A DNA stretch of 64,000 nt from Amphibalanus amphitrite (Eukaryota; Arthropoda; Thecostraca; Balanomorpha; Balanidae). Made by a program: the position numbers and the translations under genes. The notes under the pieces were generated by a model. It searched no databases and was not told the DNA's origin. It saw only the letters and a list, made by a program, of their open reading frames with translations. Below are positions 25,222-36,560 of this stretch, piece after piece (within the stretch, counting starts at the first letter, position 1; each line of letters starts with the position of its first letter). The stretch spans positions 372,001-436,000 of the forward strand of contig NW_024881704.1 in assembly GCF_019059575.1 (NCBI RefSeq), written 5' to 3'.

Positions 25222-26277
25222 ATGGGCTCAGCCAGGCAGAAGAAAGATGCAAGCGGTCGCGCTCAGGTTCGCGAGGGTTCGCAACGCCGGGCGGCGCCAC
25301 CGCTGCCGCCTGGTGCGGCGCGTCGGGCCCAGGCGCCGCTGGCGGGCGGGGCCGGTGACCCGGGCCGCTCAGGTGGCGGGCCCAGCCGCGGCCAGGGGTC
25401 GGTCAGAGAAATGATCTCCCAGCTCAATTCGAAGAGGGAAGGCTCTGAGCACAGGAGCAAGCGGCCCAGAGATGCGACCGACGACTCGGAGACTGAGGTC
25501 GAGACGGACGCGGAGCGGGAGACGGAATCCGGCGTCCTCACGCCGAGACTGCTCCGGGCGGAGCTGGCCGAGCTGACGCGGGTTCTGTCTACCAAGATGG
25601 AGGAGTCCGTGGAGAGGCTACGACAGGAGCTCGGCGACATGCGGCAGCGAGTGCTGGACCTCGAGGGACACGTCGAGCGGCAGGGCGTCGAGCTCGACGA
25701 GCTCCGCTCGGCGGTCGACCGGCGGGATGTGAGGATCTCGGAGCTGGAGGGAGCGGTCACGGAGCTGGAGATGGATAGGAACCGTCACTTTCTCGTCTTC
25801 GATGGGCCCGGCGTTCCTCCTCCTCCGGACGACCGGGAGCCGTGGAAGGAAAACGTCTCGGAAACTGTCGTGAAGACCGTGCGTAAATATCTGCCGGACA
25901 TTGAGGTGAGGGCGACTGACATTGTGCAGTCGTATCGTGTTGGAAAGGGGAAAAGGATTGTTTGTCAGTTTGTGTCTGTGGGTCAGAGCAGCGTGCGGGA
26001 GCGTATTTATCAAAAACGTGTTTCATTAGGAAAAGATGAGAATGGTCGTCGACGAGACAAAAATGATCAGCTTTACGTAAATGAAAGATTATGTGACGCA
26101 GCGGAGGCTGCCTACGCTAAACTGCGCAAAGCGAAAAGAGAAGGAACTATTCATAGTGTTTTTACACGTCAGGGACACATCTTTGTTCGGTTGATTGAGC
26201 ACGGTCAGGTCATAAGAGTGCGTAACTGGAACGACCTGAGTGACGTTCTAAAAACCAGTGAATATCATGACGCTTAG
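25222..26277 (+). CDS. LINE ORF1 protein, 351 aa
   Basis: The first in-frame ATG is at 25222 (upstream codons lack an ATG). The Gly/Ala/Arg-rich N-terminus (to about residue 75) is followed by an Asp/Glu-rich segment, then a heptad-patterned coiled coil (about residues 105-190, with LRQELGDMRQRVLDLEG and similar leucine spacing). Next come a globular region starting near RNRHFLVFDG and a basic C-terminal region with LYVNERLCDAAEAAYAKLRK and GHIFVRL. The order coiled coil, RRM-like fold, C-terminal domain is that of L1-type ORF1 RNA chaperones that bind the element's RNA. There is no zinc knuckle. The frame is intact. Confidence 0.8.
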   Translation: MGSARQKKDASGRAQVREGSQRRAAPPLPPGAARRAQAPLAGGAGDPGRSGGGPSRGQGSVREMISQLNSKREGSEHRSKRPRDATDDSETEVETDAERETESGVLTPRLLRAELAELTRVLSTKMEESVERLRQELGDMRQRVLDLEGHVERQGVELDELRSAVDRRDVRISELEGAVTELEMDRNRHFLVFDGPGVPPPPDDREPWKENVSETVVKTVRKYLPDIEVRATDIVQSYRVGKGKRIVCQFVSVGQSSVRERIYQKRVSLGKDENGRRRDKNDQLYVNERLCDAAEAAYAKLRKAKREGTIHSVFTRQGHIFVRLIEHGQVIRVRNWNDLSDVLKTSEYHDA

Positions 26278-26676
26278 GTCACATGGACATGTTTGTTCGT
26301 CATGCTTTTTGTCTTTGCTTGTTTGGATTGGGGCTTTTGTGTTGCGCTGTGTTCTGTGCTCGGTCTCGGACCGTTGCTCGTTGCATTGTGCCGCTCTGGG
26401 TCTCGGTGCTCCCGCAGCTGGCTGGCCTGGGTCCGCCGCTGCGTTGTCTCGCCGGCGCCGGCCGCTGCCTGTCGTCTGGGGTGTGCGTGCGTGCGCCGCC
26501 CCTGCCCGGTTGGTGGGTGGGGCTGGGGCAGGGGCTCGGGCGGGGGAATGCGGGGAGGGTTTGACGGGCGAGGTGTGGAGAGTGTGCGAGAACGTGTCCG
26601 GCGGTGAAAGCGCTAAATTTAGGTGGATTTCGAATGTTACGTGTTGGTATGATTTTTGTCAGTTTCATCTTTAGTC

Positions 26677-29600
26677 ATGGCTGAATTAAGACTTGCCTCA
26701 TTCAACGTACGAGGTTTAAGGCAGAGAAGTAAGAGACGTGCTATTTTTCATTTCATTCACACAGTATATCCCAATCACATAGTAGCATTACAAGAAACAC
26801 ATTCTTTGGCATCAGATGCTAAGGCATGGAAGGCTGAATGGGGTGGAGAAATCATTTTTGCACACAGTCCGAGCGTAAATGAGTCCGGAGTAGCCGTACT
26901 TATTCCCAGATCGTTACAAGCGCGCTGTTCTGTTCTCAGTGCGGAGTCCGATGATCAGGGCCGACTTGTTGTGGCATCCTTACAGATTGAAACATCATGT
27001 CTGACATTGTTTGCGGTTTACGCGCCTACGCGAGGGCACGACAGGCAGCAAATGATTTTTTATGAAAATATCCGTGAGAAATTGGAGGCTTTGTCCATAG
27101 AAGAACTAAAATATGTTGTTTTATGCGGAGATTTTAACGTACAGTTAAGTAAGCACGATGTCGCAAAACAGAGATTTCGACCTACACGAGCCACAAAAGT
27201 TTTAGCAGGTATTTTAGAAGACTTGTGTTTGGTGGATGTGTGGAGGGAATTGCACCCGGACACCGTTCAGTATACGTGGCGACGCCTTGAACCTATGCAG
27301 CAATCGCGGATTGATTACATAATTGTCAGTAGACACCTGGTCGAGAACCGCATGGTTAGTGGGGCGGATATCCAACCCGGGGTGTTGAGTGATCACAGTG
27401 TGGTAACTTTTACGGCAAAGCTTATTTCTCTCAAAAAGGGGCCAGGATTGTGGCGGTTTAATAAGTTGCTCTTAGAGGATAGTGAGTTTGTCTCGGAAGC
27501 TAAGCAAGAGATAAGCCAGGCAAGTAGGGCGCAACATATTTATGAGTCAGTTCATGACATGGGCTTAAGATTAGAAATCCTATTAGGTCAAATAAGGACT
27601 ATAGCTGTGCGTAGGAGCAAGGCGATGGCTAGAGAAAAGCGAGATAGAATAGCGCAGGCCATTAAAACAAAAGAAGAATTAGAAAAGGAGCTTGCTAGTA
27701 ATCAGTCCGCGGACGTGATATCGAGATATGAAGAAGCAAAAACGGCGTTGGATGAAGTGCAGGAAGAGAATGGGCGACGAGCAATGCTCTTTTCGGGAGC
27801 TCGATGGTTAGAGCAGGGTGAGAAGCCCACGAGATATTTTTTCGGACTTTGTGCTAAAAGAAACGCGGGTAAAAACATAACCGTTTTGAGAACAAGTAAT
27901 GGGGAACTTCTATCAGAAAATAAAGAGGTATTGCGGATGTGTAAGGAATATTTTGAGAAGTTATATACTTCCAGAGTCAGTAGACGGGATGCTAATGATC
28001 CTGATGTTTTGGAATTTTGTTGGCCAGTATGCCCGCAGTTGAGTGAGCCCGATAAGGCATCGTGTGAGGGGCTTATTACGCACGAAGAGTGTAAAGACGC
28101 CCTCCAATCTATGCTTAACAATAAAGCTCCATCAGTTTCAGGATTTTCCAAAGAATTCTTTTTGTGTTTTTGGGACGAGTTAGGTGATTTAGTTGTCGAT
28201 TACATAAACCAAGCAAGAGAAAAAGGTCAATTCTTTTGGACGCAACGTAGATGAGTGATAACTCTCATCCCAAAGAAGGGTGATCAGACTTTGTTGAGGA
28301 ATAAACGTGCTATATGTCTTTTAGACACGGTTTACAAAATTGTGGCCAAGGTTGTTGCGAATCGTCTTGCGCGGGTTGTGCATGAGCTAGTATCTGAAGA
28401 TCAGACCGGAGCCATTAGAAATAGATATATTGGAACCAATTTACGGACGATAGCAGATGTAATTGAGCTGTGTGAAAGGGAAGATAAAGAGGGCATTTTA
28501 ATGGCTTTAGATTTTAGAGATGCGTTTAACTCTGTTGAACATGCGTTTGTATATGAAACGTTGAAGCGTTTTAATTTCGGAGATGATTTCATTGGATGGG
28601 TAAAGCTACTTCATAACGGATCTGAATTGTCAGTTATCAATAACGGTTATACCACAGATTGGTTTAAGCCATCTAGAGGATTGCAGCAAGGATGTCCCGC
28701 CTCTGCACCAATTTTCGCACTTGTGGTAGAAATTTTGGCTTTAAGTATTAAAGCGAATAATGATATTCAAAGAATACGATGGAAAAGTGAGGAATACATT
28801 ATAACTCAGTATTGCGACGACACAACCATATTTGTCAAAAATCATGCTTCCGCAGAACGGGTCTGCAGCCTGGTTCAAAATTTTGGAAGTTTTTCAGGTT
28901 TGATGCTGAATGTAGATAAGTGTAATTTTATGTGGTTAGGAAAAAGTAAGTTGTCAGAGCGGACAATATGCAGGACGCGTCCTAAATCAGAAGTTAAGAT
29001 ACTTGGAGTTTGGTTTAGCGCTAAACATAATTGTTGTGCTGTTAATGTAGATCCTGTTATAGGCAAAATTAAACGCACTTTGAATATGTGGATGCAAAGG
29101 GACCTCACGATAAAAGGGAAGATAACGATAGCGAAATCACTTATAGTATCGCAAATGACGTACCTCATGGCAGCGGGTGAGGTTGATAATGCACGCATCC
29201 AAGAGATACAAAAGCTTATTATGAAATTCATCTGGAGGGGGAGGCCACCGAAAGTAGCTGGAAGAGTACTGAGACAGAATGTTGAGGAAGGTGGATTGAA
29301 TGCACCTGACCTTGACATGATATATAAGGCGCAGCGGGTTGCATGGCTGAACCGAATGATGAAACATTCAGAGCTTACATTTGTGAGAATGTTTTGTCAG
29401 AGACTGAAGATCGAATCATTGAAAGATATTTTAAATGGTCACTACAGTGATAAGTGGGTTAAAGGACTGAATTTGTCACCTTTTTATAGAGATATGCTGC
29501 TGTGGTACAAAGATATCATCCCACGGAAGGAGCCCAGCTGCGGCAGAGAGGTGCGGCTGCAGCTAATTTGGCATAACCAGGCAATTAGGATTGGAGGGAA

Positions 29601-30474
29601 AACTATTTACTGCAACGCGCTCGCCAAAAAAGGGGTACGCTATATTGACGATTTCATTGGAGAAAACGGAAGGATGTTAAGCTATTCGGAATTCGTGAGT
29701 AAGCATGGGGTCGGATGCGTTGATCCTCTGACGTATACTGGACTGTGTCAAGCAATTCCTGTACAATGGAAGGCCCTGGCTGTTAATACTGCAAAGTTAA
29801 CTATGGCAGAAAAGACGGCTACTGCTAAAATTTATTACGGAGATCGTGAGGTCGAATTGTCTGGGTTAAGAACTAGTAACTTTTATGCAATGCAGATGCC
29901 AACTTTTATACCTACTGCCCAGGAGCGGTGGACTGCGGAAGGAATCGATTTTGGAGATCGCTGGGCAAAGATCTATAGTTTGCCATTTAAAATAACCAAA
30001 TCAACTCGTTTACAAAGCCTCCAGCACAGAATAACTCATCGATATTTTCCCACTAAACGATTTTTATTTAGCAGGAAAGTGGTGCCAGACCCCTTTTGCG
30101 ACGAGTGCGGTGAGGTAGACGATCTGCAGCATTATTTCGTGACGTGTCCGCATTTGAGTGCTTTCTGGGATAGGCTTTCGGATGCTATCAGTAACAAGGT
30201 TAGGAGACGTGTTCATCTGCAATTTGACAGCACGACTGTATTATTTGGATGCCTGATGGGTCCAAGGTCGCTCAATATGGCTATATTGTATGCCAAGCAG
30301 TTCATTTCTCATCAGAAATTTTGGAATGGTGATGTGAGGTTGGATGGCTTTTTGAGATATATTTGTAAAATGTTCGAGGTAGAAAAATGTGCGGCGAAAT
30401 GGAATGATAACTTAGAGGCATTCAGAGACGCATGGAGGCCATTCATGTCAGACGACCTCCAATTGGAACTGTAA
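26677..30474 (+). CDS. LINE ORF2: endonuclease and reverse transcriptase, one internal TGA
   Basis: An ATG at 26677 opens a frame of 1,265 positions broken only by TGA at 28252-28254. Apurinic-type endonuclease motifs are in place: FNVRG, QETH (residues 39-42), YAPTRG, GDFNV (about 151) and SDHS (238-241). After the stop, the reverse transcriptase continues in the same frame: ITLIPKKGD, LDFRDAFNSVEH, GLQQGCPASAP and the catalytic box QYCDD (about 711-715), where Cys replaces the usual Ala. A CX2CX7HX4C motif at about 1141 (CDEC..H..C) is typical of LINE C-termini. It would nick the target and prime cDNA synthesis there. The TGA separates the two enzymatic halves and could be a C-to-T change of CGA at a CpG; without readthrough, no polymerase would be made. 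Confidence 0.93.
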
Positions 30475-30664
30475 AGTGTCGAGAATGTATTGTGCAACGT
30501 GCAGTGATTAGGTTGCATGGGTACTGGCTGCGTTCTTACGTAGGTAGTGCGTAGGGAGGAAAGTCGTGTTTATGTGGATGGTTTTATGTGTGTTTTAGGT
30601 GTATTTAGGTTTAAGATGTGTTTTTAATGCATATGAGTTGATGATCTTTGTAATAAAAAAAAAA

Positions 30665-30804
30665 ATCATCACCCAACTACCACTTAAGCTCAGCAGCGCG
30701 TAGACCTGAATTAAATTTTCTGCCACCGACTCTGGCACAATGCCAGCCGCCCGGCGGACTCAGAAACCCGAATCGGTCCGGTAATTCTAGGCAGGGGCGA
30801 ATTA
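30665..30804. repeat. Right copy of the long target-site duplication of the LINE
   Basis: A 140-bp copy of 24716-24854, directly after the LINE poly(A). It differs by one inserted C. Sequence identity stops after GCGAATTA (left continues with GTCTG, the LINE; right continues with TACAA, host DNA). Confidence 0.9.
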
Positions 30805-32223
30805 TACAAATTGGGATCCTAATTGCGGTAGTAGCACTGGCCTGTTCGTTATCTCCATAGTTTCTCACCCAGTCCCGTCAGCCGGGAACGCTAATTAGAG
30901 CATCATCTCACAGTGGTAAGTCGTCATCCGACAGAGGAGCGGGACAAACACACATCCGGGGTGTGCCGGGATCCCACCCGTCTGCATTGTGCAGATCACT
31001 GGTGTTCAATGTTGTTGAACAAGTTTTGAGCATTGCTGGTGAATAACTGAGCAATGCGGACGCTATTCGCCAGTACCTTATCCACCTTAGCTGGGTATTT
31101 TCATCAGAGAAATCCCTTGCTTCAGGAGGTCACTTATCAGCCACTGAACGCATGGGGATCAGCAAAAATAGTAATAAAAGAACAGACACTACAGCTACTC
31201 AAGAATAGCTGGCGTCCCATTAGGCCACAACTTACACTCAACTGTAACAGCGAATTGTGACATCTCACGTCTTTATACTCGTATTATTCTGCAACATTGC
31301 TGAATTCAACAGTGTTTGTAGATGCACTTTGTATGCTCAGAATTATTAATATAACCTTATATTCCCCGTAACCGATTCCACTCTGTCGATTGAGATTGAC
31401 ACAGGAAAGAACTCAATAATGCACAGTAATGCAGCCTGGTAAGTTAATCAGGATCGTCTGCTGCACTAATCCAATGTGCCCTCGTAAGTCGGGTGTTAAT
31501 CAGGCTCGAATCGTTGATACTGATGGCGTTAACGATTGATCATGATATCGTAGGATTGAGTACGGTATTCACAGATAATAGCTACAAACCTAACTACAGA
31601 TTTTTCGTACCTATATGTCAACCTTCTTAACGACTTCGGTCGCTTTAGCATGCTAATTGCTATTTCATCCATGGCTTTAGTATCGGCGATTTCGATAGAG
31701 ATAGCTGCTTGAATTTGCAACTAATAAAATTATCTAAAAAGACGCTGAAGCGTGGAAAAAAATCGGAAGAAGTTGCAAAACGAGAAACTATATTGCATGA
31801 TGAAAACATCTGAATTCTGGATGGTAAACTACCCAAATACAAACAAAAATGATCAGAGGGTAAGAGTCAGCTTACCTGCACCGTGTTATAAGCAGAATGC
31901 GTAGAACAGACCTCCGTTCTTGAATATTTCTGAAAGGAAAAAATACAAGCAATCAAAGACAGTCACCAATGGCATACCTATTTCACCAGCATTCATTCAA
32001 TAAAATGATGTCAAATAAAAAACAATGTCAATCACAAGAACAATAAGTACTAATGGTGCGGTCAGCGGTATGAAAATATGTCGATACATTCGGTACATCG
32101 GTTTCGCTCATGAAAAACAACGTGACTTGAACGCTTTAGTTAGTTCATTCCCGCAAAAAAAAATGCTGAATTTCATTTGAATGGATCCATTTCAGCGCGC
32201 GGTGAGAAAACGTAATTCAGTCA
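30805..32223. other. Intergenic, nothing recognised
   Basis: AT-rich sequence with only short chance frames; no termini, tandem repeats or RNA genes stand out. Confidence 0.5.
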
Positions 32224-32231
32224 CTGTGTTA

Positions 32232-32780
32232 CAGGGTTGTGCTCGACTCAAAAAAATTTGCCGACTCGACTCATCATTCAACTTCAGAATGCCCTGACTC
32301 AACTCTGACTCAAACAAGGAGCTGATTTTTTCCCTTGACTCGACTCATGACTCAAGCGGCTCAATGAAAATATGAGTTGACTCAAACTTGACTCAAATTT
32401 TTTTGTTGAGTCAAGTGTGTTGACTCAAAATTGACTCAGATAAAAAAGTTGTTGAGCGGGGGGGGGGGTGAAAAAATCCGGCAGGAGGGCCAGGCCGAAG
32501 TTGTTAAGCATGGGGAGGATGAAAAACTTATACTATATATTGTTTCTAGAAAGTTGAGTCAGCTGACTCATGTTCCTAAATGTTTTTGACTCAACTCAAT
32601 GTCAAAAGTTATTTTACTGACTCAACTCTGACTCAACTCAACACCTTAATATTTTTGTCCGACTCAACTCTGACTCAACTCAACAGCTCAACATTTTATC
32701 CGACTCGACTTAAATCTGACTCATTTGAGTCAGAGTTGAGTCAAATTTCTGACTCGACTCATGAGTCAAGCACAACCCTG
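32232..32780. mobile_element. hAT-type MITE rich in TGACTCA heptamers
   Basis: Terminal inverted repeats CAGGGTTGTGCT..GACTCA open at 32232 and close at 32780, flanked by a perfect 8-bp duplication CTGTGTTA (32224-32231 and 32781-32788). CAGGG termini with 8-bp duplications are typical of hAT elements. The 549-bp body contains roughly twenty TGACTCA or TGAGTCA heptamers and many GACTCAACTC variants in both orientations, plus a poly(G) run near 32458. No transposase frame is present. Confidence 0.9.
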
Positions 32781-32788
32781 CTGTGTTA

Positions 32789-35154
32789 GCAGAGACAATA
32801 GCTATTTCATCTAACAGTTATCAAGTCATGGATGAAACATTCATCAAATTTAAATTATTTTACCTTCAGAACTCGGGTGAAACTAATAATGCATTTTTTC
32901 GTATTGCCAAGAGAGTTGTCAAATCAACAGCATCTAGCAAATTCGCGACAGTGCTATCGGCCCACTGGTAAACCGATCCGTCTGGCGCCACCCCTGTCCG
33001 GGATTCTATTTCATCCTGCAGCCAACCGTGTGCCAAGTTCGTCATTGGCTGCAACTGATTCGCTTTGATGGAGTTCTACGCCTCTTGTACTAGTCACCAC
33101 GTCACCCCGCCCGCGCTATTCTGATGGCAGCCGCGTGAGGTTCTAACCCGGACTTGACTGAATCACTCGCGGTCCACGCCGGCTCTATCAGGATTCATTA
33201 CCACTCCCCTCCCTTCCCTCCCTCTGAGAGGATCCCCGGCAGCCCCCCCCCCCCCCCCGGCAGCGGAGAGCACCATAAATTCATCTGTCGCGGGAGGGGC
33301 TGCGGGGGGAGGGGGAAGCCACCCAGCCTGTCGCCACCCATGTGGTAATGGAGCTTGACATTGCGGTCGGAGAGATGGATCCCATTGGTGCTGGTGGCTG
33401 GCGCAGGATCAACTGGGACAGCTCTGGGAAGATGGTGGGAGGGTCAGTAAGGTAAAAAAGGCGGAACACGTGTTGGATAGGAGCGTGTGTTCCTTTCTGG
33501 AAAGATGATTCCTAAATGGAAAGAAAAGATCAATACACTGTGACGGGCTGTGACGGGCTATAGGCGCGCGGTTACCACTGAACTGACGGAGAGGTGGTAC
33601 TGGTATCGCACGAGTTGTGACTGAAAGAGGAGGCGGTCGCCTGGATATAACTAAACACTGATGACAGGGAGGAGGTAGCTGACATGGGGACAGCAGAGGA
33701 CCACAATGAAGTGGATAAATGAGAGTTGGCATGTGTATACTGACAGAAGGGAAGAAATAGCCGAGATGGTGCCATTAAAAAGATTTACACGGCACACCTA
33801 ATAGAAGTGATAAAGAACCCGTCAGCTAAAAATTATCGACTGGGAACTGTCAACTACTGAAAGCCAGACAGAGGGAAATAATAGCCGCAAGAACTGCAGT
33901 TTCAAAGAAAACGTGAGATGAATGTCAATTTCACAGGCATTTATTATGTAGAATTAGATGACATAAAGACGAAATATTTTCAGTTTGAGATCAATATTTA
34001 CTTTTAAGTTTAACTACAATATGCTGTCCAATGCTTATTTGGAGTTAATTGATAACTATTTCTGTTTCATTTTCCTATATAGCGACGCATGTTCTGAAAC
34101 ATAGAAATCAACAAGGGTTGAATAGTGCCGTTTACATTTACCGACCTATCGAAAAAAAATGTTCAATGGAAATTATTGCAATCCTCGGCCAGGACATGCC
34201 AATCAACGTGCATTTCTGTGTTCAAATTCTTACTTCCTTATTACACCATGTGCTTTTATCATTCTCAATAAAATATTGTGAATGAATTCCATTCCACTCC
34301 TGCCAAGGTCCGCTCAATCCGTTGTCTCGACATTTCATCACGATTTGTTTTACCTACACCGGTTGACATTTGATTGCCGTTGAGACGAATGCCTCTTATC
34401 CGCTGACGTATGTCAGAGATGTTCTATCCAATTCCACATGGATGTCTGTTATGTGCTCTGAACAGCAATACATGTCGGCATTCAGTTCCATTGTTTGTGG
34501 GGAGTCTGCACCTGCACAAAACAGGCAGTTTTAAGATCGCAATTTCATTCAGAATCACGTTGATCGATATGTCAGTTTTACGTAGCCACAGAAATGAAGC
34601 CTTGAAGACCTCACTGCGACTTCAGATAACCGGAAGATGATAACAGATTTCGCTCGCTGCCTCCATCCGATCCTGCCCGGCTTTTCTCGCCAATACCCGG
34701 TTCAGCAAACGGGACAGTTTTTTCATGGCAATAAGCTGCAGGCAGCCGGCTGTTCATGAATAGCGATCTGCCAGAATTGGCCCTCGGCGTAACTCGGGAG
34801 CCACTTGACCTTGTGAAGAAGACGGTCATGAACAGATCTTGAACTGCCGCTACCATATCCACCACACACCAACCATATTTACGCCCCGGGTTTGCATAAA
34901 CACATCACTCATATAAGCATGCAGACATGAATCACTGCGCCTTTGCAGCTTGGAAAGCTAAGGCATATTTTTTCTTTCCCATTTTTGGTAAACGGAGGGA
35001 TGCGCGACACTAGCACAGTCTTTTGTCGTTTGATTTCTGACAATACTCTTCTATCCGATAAACATGCATAAGCGACGTAACAACGCCCCAATGAGCCTCG
35101 CGCCCTCAACTCAGTCCCAATTCCCCGGAGAACCCACCCACACAGAGGTCACAC
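32789..35154. other. Intergenic, nothing recognised
   Basis: No gene supported. There is a poly(C) run at about 33246-33258 next to a GC-rich stretch; otherwise AT-rich unique sequence. Confidence 0.5.
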
Positions 35155-35162
35155 CCACCTTC

Positions 35163-35425
35163 AGGGGCGCGGGAACTACGTTCAGACTGGGGGGAGGGGG
35201 CACACCATAATAGAGATCTACCTAGGGTACCCCCAAATCTAGTTTTCTCACCGGTTTTAGGCCACTTATTTTTATCCCTTGGCTTTTTCAACAAAAAAGA
35301 AAACATTTGCAAAAAAAGTGTGGTATTCCGTCTCAAAGCTGTGGGGGCATCGCCCCCACGGCCCCAGAGTTGGGGGGGCAAGCTGCCCCCACTGCCACCC
35401 CCCCCCCCGGCTCCCGCGCCTATGT
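35163..35425. mobile_element. G-rich TIR element with 8-bp direct repeats
   Basis: The left end AGGGGCGCGGGA and the right end TCCCGCGCCTATGT form a short inverted repeat. They are bordered by the octamer CCACCTTC on each side (35155-35162 and 35426-35433). The right half is built of G/C hairpins (GTGGGGGCATCGCCCCCAC, GGGGGGGCAAGCTGCCCCC). The TIR is short and imperfect, so I call it a probable old hAT-like MITE. Confidence 0.5.
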
Positions 35426-36507
35426 CCACCTTCCTGGCCTCCTGACCCCTAACCTTCACCCTGCGCCGGCGCCGGGGCGCCACCACACGCCGCCATCGAC
35501 ACGCGCTATCGGGACGTCATCGGCACGTCATCGACACGTCATCGGGCCGTTTTCCACACGTCAGCCGTCCGGCGGAGTATGCTACCGCCCGGTGAACTGT
35601 TTGGGTACGCGATAAACCAGGACCGTTTTTATGCCCCGGAGCACCGCCAGGGGCAGAGGAAGTGAGAATGGTGGAAGGGGAGGGGTAGACGGATGTGTGA
35701 AGAGGACATCGTGAAGACTAGATCGTCAACTCCGCCTTGATAGGAAAAGGATGGTTACCGAGTTTTAAGCCAACCGCTTGGGGATTACCATTAGCCTCGC
35801 CATACATAATTTTCATGATCTTCAACGGGAAAACGACCCTGCATATCGTCTCCATACACGATGCACCAAAACCGTCCTACCTTTATCAGCTTAATGCATA
35901 TAAGCCGCCGAGCAATTCCACTCCATCGTCTGTATCTGTGTGTCATGCACAAACTGAGCAGTCCAGAGTGACTACACATCGGTCTATCGGATGCCACGTG
36001 CCACACGGATCGGTTAGATCACCTTCACCGGTCACCAACAGAGCTGGAGGGGCCGTGGGCGGCTGTAGGACAGAGGAGCGATGTCAGTACCATAGCAGGC
36101 ACCGGCAGGCCCCGTGCGGACCCGGTATTAGGCGGACAATAGACATAACTCCACGACTGCGTCGTTCTTCATGGTTCCAGCTGCCGATGGCATGCCGCAG
36201 AGATACGCTTATCCAGGCATGACAGACGGAAAACTGACAGGCTCCTAGGTGAAATGAATAATGTGATCAGGGTCGGATAGCACAATTGAAGTCTGAGCGC
36301 GCAGGAGACCGAGAGAGGGTGCTGTGGTCGAATCAATCAACTGGCTGGACTATCACGGCTGCACGGCCTCAGAGTTATGGCATCCGTGACGTAAGAGAAA
36401 TAGGGAAACATGAGATATTGGTGGCTTCGTCTCATCAATAATTCATTTTCCGCGGAGCCACATGATGCATTTGAAGGTGGAATACGAAACGATTGTTGTT
36501 TTTCACA

Positions 36508-36560
<53 letters not shown>
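36508..36560. repeat. (TTG)n microsatellite
   Basis: About 17 uninterrupted TTG/GTT triplets. Valine- or leucine-run frames over it are repeat products. Confidence 0.97.

Larger units (their letters stand above)
24855..30664 (+). mobile_element. Nearly intact two-ORF LINE (L1/Tx1-like)
   Basis: A 5.8-kb non-LTR retrotransposon on the plus strand: 5' UTR (24855-25221), ORF1 (25222-26277), a 399-bp inter-ORF spacer, ORF2 (26677-30474) and a 190-bp 3' UTR. The UTR ends with AATAAA (30652-30657) and a run of about 12 A. It is bounded by direct repeats of 139 and 140 bp. The AP-type endonuclease at the N-terminus of ORF2, the absence of RNase H and the C-terminal CCHC motif fit the L1 superclade; I favour a Tx1-like branch from the ITLIPKKGD region and spacer layout, but only a phylogeny would settle it. 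Only one stop codon interrupts the coding capacity. Confidence 0.92.

Noticed and set aside
35737..36222. 161-codon open frame
   Set aside because: No recognisable domain, no exon boundaries, and a length plausible by chance over six frames of 64 kb.
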